A stretch of DNA of 64,000 nucleotides from the NCBI RefSeq assembly GCF_029937575.1, contig NZ_JAPYPS010000006.1:1-64000 (forward strand), read 5' to 3'. This DNA is from Nocardioides sp. (GTDB taxonomy: Bacteria > Actinomycetota > Actinomycetes > Propionibacteriales > Nocardioidaceae). The notes below the pieces were generated by a model. That model was not told the DNA's origin. It saw nothing but the letters and a program-made list of their open reading frames with translations, and made no database searches. Positions within the stretch are counted from its first letter, which is position 1. Each line of letters begins with the position of its first letter. Shown here one piece after another: positions 9,501-21,088 of the stretch. The position numbers and the translations under genes were made by a program.

Positions 9501-9809
9501 GCGAGTGACGTGGCCAGCATCGAGGTCGCCAAGGCGAGCTCGACGCTGAAGCTGAAGGCGAAGAAGGTCGCCAAGAAGGGTCGCAAGGTGCGGGTGACGC
9601 TGTCCCTCACCGTCCCGGACGTCTCGACTCGCGGCAAGGTCACGCTGATCGACAACGGCACGAAGCGTCGTGTGGTCACCGTGGAGTCCGGCGCGGTCAA
9701 GGTCGTGACGCTCAAGCTGGGCAAGGGCAAGCACAAGCTGCGCGGCGTCCTGGCCGCCACGGGCCTGGTGAAGCGCTCGACCGACCGGACGCGGATCACG
9801 ATCCGCTAG
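6528..9809 (+). CDS. Large secreted M14-family zinc carboxypeptidase with basic C-terminal Ig-like domain
   Basis: A 1093-aa exported protein from GTG 6528, which gives a proper signal peptide (MRNSRVLIGVTSLAVAATTVLAG, cleavage near SVSA). The reading frame is open much further upstream but that part overlaps the divergent gene. The peptidase domain occupies roughly residues 60-420: zinc ligands HGNE (H195, E198) and a third ligand histidine in DFHGYT (about H284), catalytic glutamate in ATVELPL (about E387). A long middle region (about 430-900) of unclear fold follows. Two Ig-like segments come last, the final one very lysine-rich (KLKAKKVAKKGRKVRV), which may hold the protein to anionic wall polymers. 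No LPXTG or membrane anchor. A hairpin terminator follows at 9840. Confidence 0.87.
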   Translation: MRNSRVLIGVTSLAVAATTVLAGPSVSAEPGEAPATQQATAEPPSPTSGGRGAGTATAVEPLSTAQLIRRAAETAVSGDPIVMPQSYPYQPDLRIYRDNDDDAAHTAELLGHPDLAPRLLDLMSRSDRISTQVVGQSSEGRDLYLVTLTAPETAEETAEQAAWKNLMKDDPDAAAASTELLNNYKTPIWISNNIHGNEWEGTDAAMQYVEYLATAPLVEVGSILANNRVYFSLSLNPDGRTNATRATAIGLDPNRDMITNATPETKSFIRTAQAVQPIYAADFHGYTSVLQMEPCGPPHGSNYEYDLYMPHNYALALKVEKDVVDAEIPGNTYFNVDTRRVVSENTGPETAHIKIPYRDTPDGWDDFPPIFTAQYAAFYGAASATVELPLSRGAGGGRQSPERAVVNTAVAVRTMKSIVGYMNVAGHAKDMIKGQIEVFRRGSAGEPKQALTLDDVDGVPGPTEWKPLWDVADDQEPVTLPRAYVIPTGEGQRSSSDASSLVEQLLTHDVEVSTLDADATVDGTTYPAGSYVVDMHQPLRGLANVLLDLGEDISAKVPSMYDISAWSYSYTWGATVDKVGLTEDGPIGATTPIVEVPVDASVPTTPGYLTFDVAGVSDYEALNAILEEGAPVSMLADGSAVVGPESYDVAAAAAAEFDIAMEPATQADLAALGSEDTKALTDLTIAYSGNQDDYLSLTQLGFDDLVPVSPSSLNSSPEVLDDVDVVWVGGTFNPGVGSVGESALSDFLDDGGALVGKEGGNGNTGLFGFASRVGLMSGTRIDGNRSGNGIVAVDTPAGSVLSPYAQDYAFIYPAYSYADLGEGTVVEQTYDAETPYLAGHWRATNDTNGPESAAGNAAAVSATDEETGAKAFVFGTSPFFRTHPKGGLSSAARALFWAAPEGDPVLAPTDTGVTVAPVEPVTYPGAATVEVTVAAGDGTTPGTVELVADDDVIGTAEVADGTASIPVTGLTPGTTEFVAEFTPSSATFTPSASDVASIEVAKASSTLKLKAKKVAKKGRKVRVTLSLTVPDVSTRGKVTLIDNGTKRRVVTVESGAVKVVTLKLGKGKHKLRGVLAATGLVKRSTDRTRITIR

Positions 9810-9839
9810 CCGCCACGCGGTCAGCAACCGCCCGTCAAG

Positions 9840-9870
9840 GGGCCGGCACCCTCGGGGTGTCGGCCCTTTC
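9840..9870 (+). terminator. Hairpin terminator after the M14 carboxypeptidase gene
   Basis: A ten-bp stem (GGCCGGCACC with GGTGTCGGCC, one G-U) at 9841-9850/9856-9865 with loop CTCGG, followed by CTTTC. Confidence 0.7.
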
Positions 9871-9929
9871 GGCGTGCCCTACCGCCTCCGCCAGCTCGCG
9901 GTGGCGAGCACACCAGCAAGACTGGCCCC

Positions 9930-12455
9930 ATGTCCCGGGACTCGCTGCTTCGACTGCTCGCCGACCCCCCGAGCCTTCCCGTCGCCGCCGGACTGGAGCA
10001 GGTGACGGCGGCACTGACCGACAATGGGGCCGCCGTGGTCCAGGCGCCGCCGGGCAGCGGCAAGACCACGCTGGTGCCACCGGCGGTCGCGCTCGCGGTA
10101 GCCGGACGGGTCGTGGTGACCCAGCCACGACGCCTCGCCGCCCGCGCGGCGGCGGCGCGGCTGGCCCACCTCCTCGGCGAGCCCGTGGGTGAGACCGTCG
10201 GGTACGCCGTCCGAGGCGATCGACGTGGGGGACCGGCCACGCAGGTCGAGTTCGTCACGACGGGGGTGCTGCTTCGTCGCCTCCAGCGCGACCCCGAGCT
10301 GCCCGGGATCGGGGTCGTGATCCTCGACGAGGTCCACGAGCGCCGGCTCGACGCCGACCTGACCCTCGCCCTCCTGGTCGACGTGCGCCGCCACCTGCGC
10401 GAGGACCTGCCGATGGTCGCGATGTCGGCGACTGTCGAGGCCGAGCGCACGGCCCGGCTGATCGGTGGTGACCGCCCGGCGACGGTGGTCACCGTCCCCG
10501 GCTCGCTGCACCCCGTCGACGTCCGCTGGGCGCCGCCACCTCCCGGCGTACGTCCCTCCGACGACCGGGGGATCACACCGGCCTTCCTCGACCACGTCGC
10601 CTCCACCGTGCGTCGGGCCCTGGCAGCGACGAGCGGAGACGTGCTCGCCTTCCTGCCCGGTGCCCGCGAGGTCGACCAGGTCGTCCGACGCCTCCAGGGC
10701 GAGCCGGACATCGACGTCCGACCGCTGCACGGCCGCCTCGCCGGCGCCGATCAGGACCGGGCCCTCACCCGGGGTCCGCGCCGTCGCGTCGTCGTCTCGA
10801 CCGCCGTGGCCGAGTCGTCGCTGACCGTCCCCGGCGTCCGCGCCGTCGTCGACGCGGGCCTGTCCCGGGAGCCACGCACCGATCACCGACGTGGACTCGC
10901 CGGTCTCGTGACGGTGCGAGTCAGCCGAGCCTCGGCCGAGCAACGCGCCGGTCGCGCCGGACGTGAGGGTCCGGGGGCCGCCTACCGTTGCTGGACCGCG
11001 TCCGAGCACCCCCACCTGCTTGCCCACCCGTTGCCGGAGATCACGACCGCCGACCTCACGTCCTTCGCCCTCGAGGCAGCGGTGTGGGGCGCCCCGCGCG
11101 GCGAGGGCCTCGCCCTGCTCGACCCACCGCCGCCGGCTGCTCTCAACGCGGCGCTCGGCATCCTGATCGACCTCGACGCCGTGGGCCGCGACGGAGCCGT
11201 CACCGAGCGCGGGCGCGCGATCGCCCGTCTGGCTACCGACCCACGCCTGGGCCGTGCGCTGCTGTCCGGCGCCCCCCTGGTCGGCGCCCGGCGGGCCGCC
11301 GAGGTCGTGGCCCTGCTCGCCGAGGACGTGCGCGCGCCCGGAGCCGACCTCGTGGCCGCCTTGCGGGGCCTGCGGGCCGGGGGCAGCGGAGGGGAGTCCG
11401 GTGCGTGGCGGACCGCCGTACGGCGCCTGCTCGGCTCCTTGCCCGATGACGTGCGGGCGCACCAGGGGGAAGGTTCGCTCGGTGACGACCTCGCGGTGGG
11501 TGCGGTGGTCGCCCTGGCGCACCCTGACCGCATCGCCCGGCGGCGTCCGGGATCGCAGTCGTTCCTCATGGTCTCCGGGACGGGGGCGGTCCTGCCGGGC
11601 GAGGCGACAGCGCTGAGTGGGATCGAGTGGCTGGCGATCGCCGATGCCGACCGCCGTCCCGGTGCCCGGGAGGCGCTCGTGCGGTCCGCGGCGCCGCTGG
11701 AGGAGTCGCTGGCCCTCGAGGCGGCGGCCGGGCGCTGGCAGGAGGTCGACGAGGTGCGCTGGAGCGAGGGGCGGATCATCAGTCGGCGCGTCACCCGGCT
11801 GGGCGCGATCGAGCTGAGCAGCGGCCCGATCGCCGACCCGGACCCCCTGGCCGTCGCCGCCGCCGTGAGTGACGGGCTCGCCCGCGCCGGGCTCGGGGTG
11901 CTGCGCTGGACCGACGGCGCCGCTGCGCTGCGAGCGAGACTCGCGTTCCTGCACTGCACGTTCGGTGAGCCCTGGCCCGACGTCGGCGACGAGGCACTGC
12001 TGCGGGGCGTCGAGACCTGGCTCGGCGCCGACCTGGCGCGCGTGCGCACCACCGCCGACCTGCGCCGGGTCGACGTCCACTCCGCTCTCCGGCGGCTGCT
12101 CCCGTGGCCCGAGGCGGGTCGTCTGGACGAGCTCGCGCCGGAGCGGCTCGCCGTGCCCAGCGGGAGCACCGTGCGCCTCGACTACGGCCCGGACCAGCCG
12201 GTGCTCGCCGTCCGCGTCCAGGAGATGTACGGCGCCGCCGCGACGCCGCGGATCGCGGACGGCCGGGTGGCGGTGCTGCTCCACCTGCTCTCGCCCGCCG
12301 GCCGGCCGGCCGCGGTCACCGCCGACCTCGAGTCGTTCTGGACGACCGGCTACCCCGGCATGCGTGCCGAGCTTCGCGGCCGCTACCCCAAGCACTCCTG
12401 GCCCGAGGACCCGGCGACCGCGGCGCCGTTGAAGGGCACCAAGCGCCGCGGCTGA
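9930..12455 (+). CDS. hrpB: ATP-dependent helicase HrpB (DEAH family)
   Basis: An 841-aa superfamily-2 helicase of the HrpA/HrpB group with the full family length. Walker A is APPGSGKTTL (K45), Walker B is the DEVH box ILDEVHERRLDADL (D133-H136), motif III is AMSATVEAERTA and motif VI is QRAGRAGREGPGAAYR. The C-terminal HrpB-specific region ends with the conserved RYPKHSWPEDP segment. It acts on RNA in the cytoplasm; the bacterial role is poorly defined. It is a single gene, with a terminator upstream and the convergent monooxygenase gene 13 bases downstream. Confidence 0.94.
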   Translation: MSRDSLLRLLADPPSLPVAAGLEQVTAALTDNGAAVVQAPPGSGKTTLVPPAVALAVAGRVVVTQPRRLAARAAAARLAHLLGEPVGETVGYAVRGDRRGGPATQVEFVTTGVLLRRLQRDPELPGIGVVILDEVHERRLDADLTLALLVDVRRHLREDLPMVAMSATVEAERTARLIGGDRPATVVTVPGSLHPVDVRWAPPPPGVRPSDDRGITPAFLDHVASTVRRALAATSGDVLAFLPGAREVDQVVRRLQGEPDIDVRPLHGRLAGADQDRALTRGPRRRVVVSTAVAESSLTVPGVRAVVDAGLSREPRTDHRRGLAGLVTVRVSRASAEQRAGRAGREGPGAAYRCWTASEHPHLLAHPLPEITTADLTSFALEAAVWGAPRGEGLALLDPPPPAALNAALGILIDLDAVGRDGAVTERGRAIARLATDPRLGRALLSGAPLVGARRAAEVVALLAEDVRAPGADLVAALRGLRAGGSGGESGAWRTAVRRLLGSLPDDVRAHQGEGSLGDDLAVGAVVALAHPDRIARRRPGSQSFLMVSGTGAVLPGEATALSGIEWLAIADADRRPGAREALVRSAAPLEESLALEAAAGRWQEVDEVRWSEGRIISRRVTRLGAIELSSGPIADPDPLAVAAAVSDGLARAGLGVLRWTDGAAALRARLAFLHCTFGEPWPDVGDEALLRGVETWLGADLARVRTTADLRRVDVHSALRRLLPWPEAGRLDELAPERLAVPSGSTVRLDYGPDQPVLAVRVQEMYGAAATPRIADGRVAVLLHLLSPAGRPAAVTADLESFWTTGYPGMRAELRGRYPKHSWPEDPATAAPLKGTKRRG

Positions 12456-12468
12456 TGCTCCACCGCCC

Positions 12469-13953
<1,485 letters not shown>

Positions 13954-14000
13954 CTAGGCGCTGGTCCGGGGCCGGGGCAGGCCCGCCTGGTCGGACGGTT

Positions 14001-14006
14001 GATAAT
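14001..14006 (+). promoter_or_regulatory. Putative -10 box (GATAAT) of the AraC-type regulator gene
   Basis: GATAAT ends seven bases before ATG 14014 and lies in the 69-bp space shared with the divergent monooxygenase gene, so the regulator mRNA is probably leaderless. Confidence 0.4.
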
Positions 14007-14013
14007 TCCGGAC

Positions 14014-14991
14014 ATGTCCTCGTCGTCGCCGCGGCCGCAGCGCCTGGACCCGGTCGCCGAGGACTGGGACTTCCCTCGCTCCTCGACAGGCCTACGGGTG
14101 CTGCTCGCCTTCGCTCGCGAGGCCGGGCTCTCCCCGCGCGCGACCATGGTCGGGACCGGTCTGGATGCCGGGGACGTGCTCGCCACCGGTGGTCGGGACC
14201 GTGCCGTCGAGGTCACGGCGGCGCAGGAGTTGCGCGTGGTGAGGACCCTGCACCGCACGCTGGGCGACGTCGGTGCACTCGTGGGCGAGCGCTACGAGGC
14301 CGCGACGTTCGGTGCGTTCGGCTACGCGATGCTGGCCAGCCCCACTGTGCTGGACGCGATGTCGGTGGCGGTCAGCTTCATCGACCTGAGCAACGCGTTC
14401 GCTCTCCCTCGGGCGGAGATCCAGGGGGACCGCGTGGTCGTGACGGTGTCGGGGGACGGGCTGCCCGGCGACGTGCGCCGGTTCCTCGTCGAGCGGGACG
14501 CCGTCGCGGTCCGGCGCGTGCTCGAGAGCCTGGTGCCGGGCGGGGTCGGCTCGACGCTCACGTGGGGAGACTCCGCGGCGTCGATCGAGTTCGGCGCCGA
14601 TCAGCTCGATCGTCCGCTGCCCGAGCGGAGTCCGCAGCGGCGGGCTCTCGCCGAGCAGGTGTGCGGCGACATCGTCGGGGCCAGACGGGCTCGCACCGGA
14701 CTCGCCCAGGACGTGCGAGTCCTGATCACCCAACGCCTCGAACGCGGGGCACCCATGGACGAGGTCGCCTCCGCCCTGGCCGTGAGCGAGCGGACGCTGC
14801 GCCGACGACTACGGGTCGAGGGCACCGGATACCAGGAACTGCTCGACGAGGTCCGTTCCTCGATGGCCTCGGCCCTGCTCAACGGTCGATCGACGATGCC
14901 CGTGGCGGTCGTGGCGGCCCGACTCGGGTACGCCGATGCGGCGGCTCTCGCGCATGCGCGGGCGCGCTGGCGCCGTACGGGACGAGCGTGA
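14014..14991 (+). CDS. AraC-family transcriptional regulator (arabinose-binding-like N-domain)
   Basis: A 325-aa DNA-binding protein. Residues about 30-205 match the N-terminal effector domain of the OruR/ArgR-like AraC group (for example ERYEAATFGAFGYAMLAS). Residues about 235-325 carry the two helix-turn-helix motifs (MDEVASALAVSERTLRRRLR and VAVVAARLGYADAAALAHA). The second HTH lacks the usual FHRAF aromatic residues. ATG 14014 is preferred to TTG 13999 because the latter overlaps the -10 box. Most likely regulates the divergent Baeyer-Villiger-type monooxygenase gene (inference from context). Confidence 0.85.
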   Translation: MSSSSPRPQRLDPVAEDWDFPRSSTGLRVLLAFAREAGLSPRATMVGTGLDAGDVLATGGRDRAVEVTAAQELRVVRTLHRTLGDVGALVGERYEAATFGAFGYAMLASPTVLDAMSVAVSFIDLSNAFALPRAEIQGDRVVVTVSGDGLPGDVRRFLVERDAVAVRRVLESLVPGGVGSTLTWGDSAASIEFGADQLDRPLPERSPQRRALAEQVCGDIVGARRARTGLAQDVRVLITQRLERGAPMDEVASALAVSERTLRRRLRVEGTGYQELLDEVRSSMASALLNGRSTMPVAVVAARLGYADAAALAHARARWRRTGRA

Positions 14992-15021
14992 AGGACTGCG
15001 GACGGCCAGTCGTCGGACGCC

Positions 15022-15065
15022 GTTCACCTCACGGCAACCGTGGACACTCCGAGGCTCAATATTTT
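15022..15065 (+). promoter_or_regulatory. Putative phoX promoter with a PHO-box-like half site
   Basis: GTTCACCTCAC at 15022-15032 resembles one 11-bp unit of the actinobacterial PhoP box; the following 11 bases (GGCAACCGTGG) match only weakly. TATTTT at 15060-15065 is a -10 candidate seven bases before ATG 15073. Regulation by PhoP is inferred from weak motif similarity plus gene function. Confidence 0.3.
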
Positions 15066-15072
15066 CGCCGAC

Positions 15073-17175
15073 ATGACCCCCCTTGAGCCCACGACCGAAC
15101 GTCGTCTCATCCCCCTGACCCCCCTCTCCCCGAGCGGCCCGCACGGGTCACGCAGCAACATGACGTGCTTCTTCCGGTGCGGCAACGCGTGCGACCACCC
15201 CGAGCCCAACCGGACCGAGAACGGTCACATCCAGGACGAGATCGCCAAGGCGGTCCAGCGCCGCACCGTGCTCGGCGGCGCCGCCGCGGGTGCCGGTGCG
15301 CTCGTGCTCGGAGGACTGCTGTCACCGGCCGCCGCGGCCACCGGCACCACCGTGGTCACCGGACGTCCCGGAGGCTCCGTGGACGCGCGCGCGACCAAGC
15401 CGGACCTGGCCAAGGCGACCTTCCGCCCGGTCAAGCCCAACAGGCGGGATGCGGTGGTGACGGCGCGCGGCTACACCAGCTCCGTCGTCATCGGCTGGGG
15501 TGACCGCGTCGTACCGGGGGCCCCGCGCTTCGACGCCTACAAGCAGACTCCCGAGGCCGCGAAGATGCAGTTCGGCTACAACTGCGACTACGTGGGCGTG
15601 CTGCCGCTGCGCGGCGACCACGCACTGCTCGTGGTCAACCACGAGTACACCGACGAGAACATCATGTTCCCCGCCGACACCTACACCGACGCCGAGATCA
15701 AGGCGATCGCGATGAGCAACCACGGAATGTCGGTCGTGCGGATCAAGCGCGGCAAGGCGCCCGGTTCGTGGAAGCAGGTCAAGAACCTGAAGAAGTGCCC
15801 GGAGAACAAGCGATACCACATCGAGACGCTCTTCAAGCTCGACGGACCTGCTGCTGGGGACGAGCGCCTGCAGACCTCGGTCGACCCGACCGGCACGCGC
15901 GCCCGTGGCACGCTGAACAACTGCGCCGGGGGGACGACCCCGTGGGGCACTGTGCTGTCGGGTGAGGAGAACTTCAACCAGTACTTCGACGCCTCCGATG
16001 GTCTCGACGAGCGCTACACCGCCGAGTACGCCCGGTACGGGATCACCGGAAGCGGCCGCGGCTGGAGCGAGGTCGACCCCCGCTTCGACCTGACCAACGA
16101 GCCGCACGAGGCGCACCGCTTCGGGTGGATCGTCGAGATCGACCCGATGAACCCCAAGGTCACCCCGCGCAAGCACACGATGCTCGGACGCTTCAAGCAC
16201 GAGGGCGCCAACATCATCATCTCGAAGACCGGGCACGCGGTCGCCTACATGGGCGACGACGAGCGCGGCGACTACCTCTACAAGTTCGTCTCGGCGAAGA
16301 AGTTCGACGCGCGTAAGTCGCGCAAGGCCCACCGCCACAACAAGGAGCTGCTCAGCCAGGGCACGCTCTACGTCGCCAAGCTGCTCGGCGACGGCTCCGA
16401 GGACGGTCTGTACGACGGCACCGGCCGCTGGATCAAGCTGACCACCGACACCGAGTCCTTCGTGCCCGGCATGTCGGTCGCCGACGTACTGATCTTCACG
16501 CGCCTGGCCTCGGACCTCGTCGCGCCGACCAAGATGGACCGTCCGGAGGACGTCGAGCCCAACCTCGTCAACGGCAAGGTGTACGCGGCACTGACCAACA
16601 ACTCCAACCGGGGCAGCGCGGCGATGCCGGTCGACGAGGCGAACCCTGTCGGCAGCTCGATGGTGCGGGCCTCCCTCGACGCTCCGCTCACCGAGGCCTC
16701 GGGCAACCGCAACGGCTACGTCCTGGAGATCTCGGCCGTCGAGGGCAACCACTCGCGCAACGACTTCACCTGGGACCTGATGCTCGTCTGCGGCGATCCG
16801 TCGGCGGCCGAGACCTACTTCGGCGGGTTCGACAAGTCGAAGGTCAGCCCGATCAGCTGCCCCGACAACGTCAGCTTCGACAGCGACGGCAACCTGTGGA
16901 TCTCCACCGACGGCAACGTCCTGGGCTCCAACGACGGCATCTTCCGAGTGCCGGTCTCCGGGCCCAACCGGGGCCAGGTCCTGCAGTTCGTCACCATGCC
17001 GCTGGGCGCCGAGGCGTGCGGGCCGCTCATCACCGACAACAACCGGTCGCTGTTCTTCGCGGTCCAGCACCCGGGCGAGATCGACGGAGCGACGTTCGAG
17101 AGCCAGGCCAGCACCTGGCCGCACACCAACGACTACCCGCGACCCGCCGTCTGCGTCGCGTACAAGGACCGCTGA
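15073..17175 (+). CDS. PhoX-family (DUF839) alkaline phosphatase, Tat-exported
   Basis: A 700-aa exported phosphatase of the PhoX family, which uses calcium and iron to release phosphate from organic esters. The N-terminus has the actinobacterial PhoX pre-sequence (NMTCFFRCGNACDHPEPN) followed by an internal Tat signal: RRTVLGG (R63-R64) and a hydrophobic [16 protein letters not shown] stretch. The core has NHEYTDENIMFP, CAGGTTPWGTVLSGEENF and CPDNVSFDSDGNLWISTDG, all typical DUF839 blocks. ATG 15073 is chosen over GTG 15040 because promoter-like elements occupy 15022-15065. Monocistronic; convergent with the SDR gene. Confidence 0.85.
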   Translation: MTPLEPTTERRLIPLTPLSPSGPHGSRSNMTCFFRCGNACDHPEPNRTENGHIQDEIAKAVQRRTVLGGAAAGAGALVLGGLLSPAAAATGTTVVTGRPGGSVDARATKPDLAKATFRPVKPNRRDAVVTARGYTSSVVIGWGDRVVPGAPRFDAYKQTPEAAKMQFGYNCDYVGVLPLRGDHALLVVNHEYTDENIMFPADTYTDAEIKAIAMSNHGMSVVRIKRGKAPGSWKQVKNLKKCPENKRYHIETLFKLDGPAAGDERLQTSVDPTGTRARGTLNNCAGGTTPWGTVLSGEENFNQYFDASDGLDERYTAEYARYGITGSGRGWSEVDPRFDLTNEPHEAHRFGWIVEIDPMNPKVTPRKHTMLGRFKHEGANIIISKTGHAVAYMGDDERGDYLYKFVSAKKFDARKSRKAHRHNKELLSQGTLYVAKLLGDGSEDGLYDGTGRWIKLTTDTESFVPGMSVADVLIFTRLASDLVAPTKMDRPEDVEPNLVNGKVYAALTNNSNRGSAAMPVDEANPVGSSMVRASLDAPLTEASGNRNGYVLEISAVEGNHSRNDFTWDLMLVCGDPSAAETYFGGFDKSKVSPISCPDNVSFDSDGNLWISTDGNVLGSNDGIFRVPVSGPNRGQVLQFVTMPLGAEACGPLITDNNRSLFFAVQHPGEIDGATFESQASTWPHTNDYPRPAVCVAYKDR

Positions 17176-17197
17176 GCACGTCGGGCGGCCGGGGTGA

Positions 17198-17968
<771 letters not shown>

Positions 17969-17982
17969 GTCCTGATCGTAGG

Positions 17983-18333
17983 GTGACCCATTCCGAGCTG
18001 ACCCTGACCTCCCACGGCGACGCTCCGTCCGCGTGGCACCACCGAGCCGGGAGCGAGGCGTGGACGACTCCCGCCGGGCGCCCGTGCGTCGTGATGGCCC
18101 ACGGCTTCGGCGCGACCAAGGACGCCCGTCTGACGCCGTTCGCCGAGCGGTTCGCCGCGGCCGGCGACACGATCGCGCCGCCGTCCGCGGTGGAGCGGGT
18201 CGCCCGCAGGGCGCGGGGGCGGGTCGAGGTCGAGCGCTTCGACGTCGGCCACTTCGACATCTGCGTCGGTGAGGTCTCCGAGAAGTCGGTCGCCGCCCAG
18301 GTCGCCTTCCTCGACTCCGTGCTCACGCGCTAG
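17983..18333 (+). pseudogene. Internally deleted alpha/beta hydrolase
   Basis: A 116-aa ORF made of two ends of an alpha/beta hydrolase of about 290 residues. Residues 1-61 carry the first strand and oxyanion region (RPCVVMAHGFGATKDARL, FAERFAAAG). Residues 62-116 are the final strand and helix with the catalytic-histidine motif (DTIAPPSAVERVARRA, VGHFDI). The nucleophile elbow, catalytic serine and whole cap are missing, and the joint (AAG-DTIAP) is in frame, so an internal deletion of roughly 170 codons is inferred. It should be catalytically dead. The start is GTG 17983; the gene is divergent from the SDR and ends just before the leuS leader. Confidence 0.75.
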
Positions 18334-18336
18334 CAT
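18308..18336 (+). promoter_or_regulatory. Putative leuS promoter
   Basis: The -10 TAGCAT (18331-18336) lies six bases before the leader-peptide ATG at 18343. A weak -35 (TTCCTC or TCGACT, 18307-18316) lies in the 3' end of the pseudogene. The leader mRNA would be leaderless. Confidence 0.45.
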
Positions 18337-18350
18337 GTGCTCATGAGCAC
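18337..18350. repeat. 14-bp palindrome over the leader-peptide start
   Basis: GTGCTCATGAGCAC is a perfect dyad whose centre includes the leader ATG at 18343. It could fold in RNA or be a protein site at the transcription start; no protein is suggested. Confidence 0.4.
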
Positions 18351-18381
18351 GCCCACCCTGCTCCTTGGACAGCCGCGCTGA
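18343..18381 (+). CDS. Leucine-rich leader peptide of leuS attenuator
   Basis: A 12-codon ORF encoding MSTPTLLLGQPR. It has three consecutive leucine codons CTG-CTC-CTT; CTT is rare in this GC-rich genome. It is followed by an 11-12-bp hairpin (18372-18401, one bulge) and by an intrinsic terminator (18404-18426) before leuS. This is the layout of ribosome-mediated transcription attenuation: slow translation at the Leu codons when Leu-tRNA is scarce would permit read-through. Attenuators of leuS have been predicted by comparative genomics in Streptomyces. I could not identify a clear antiterminator pairing with the terminator arm. Confidence 0.7.
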   Translation: MSTPTLLLGQPR

Positions 18382-18401
18382 TCACTCGTTGATCGCGCGG
18401 C
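18372..18401 (+). promoter_or_regulatory. Leader hairpin between leader-peptide stop and attenuator
   Basis: GCCGCGC (18372-18378) pairs with GCGCGGC (18395-18401) and GATCA (18380-18384) with TGATC (18390-18394), leaving bulged T18379 and a 5-nt loop. The leader stop codon (18379-18381) lies in the 5' arm, so a ribosome there would melt it. Confidence 0.6.
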
Positions 18402-18403
18402 CA

Positions 18404-18426
18404 CCCCTCCATGCGAGGGGTTTTTT
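18404..18426 (+). terminator. Attenuator terminator upstream of leuS
   Basis: CCCCTC (18404-18409), loop CATGC, GAGGGG (18415-18420), then six T residues. It is a textbook intrinsic terminator placed 52 bases before the leuS start. Confidence 0.85.
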
Positions 18427-18477
18427 CATGTCCAGAGCACGTACGTCCCAGATGCAGCGCCCGAGCAGGAGAAACCG

Positions 18478-20985
<2,508 letters not shown>

Positions 20986-21088
20986 ACGACCTGCGTCGGT
21001 GCTGGCCGAAAACGTTCCGCTGCGTCGATCCACGTGTCATCCTTTCCGGGCGCGGCGCCGCCGAGCGATGGCGGTGGAGGTATGCGTC

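Noticed and set aside
6897..9827. Minus-strand ORF of 976 codons over the carboxypeptidase gene
   Set aside because: Antisense shadow with biased composition; the plus-strand product has clear catalytic motifs and a signal peptide.
18343..18426. T-box riboswitch upstream of leuS
   Set aside because: No specifier loop, T-box sequence or long leader; the short leader peptide with Leu codons fits attenuation instead.
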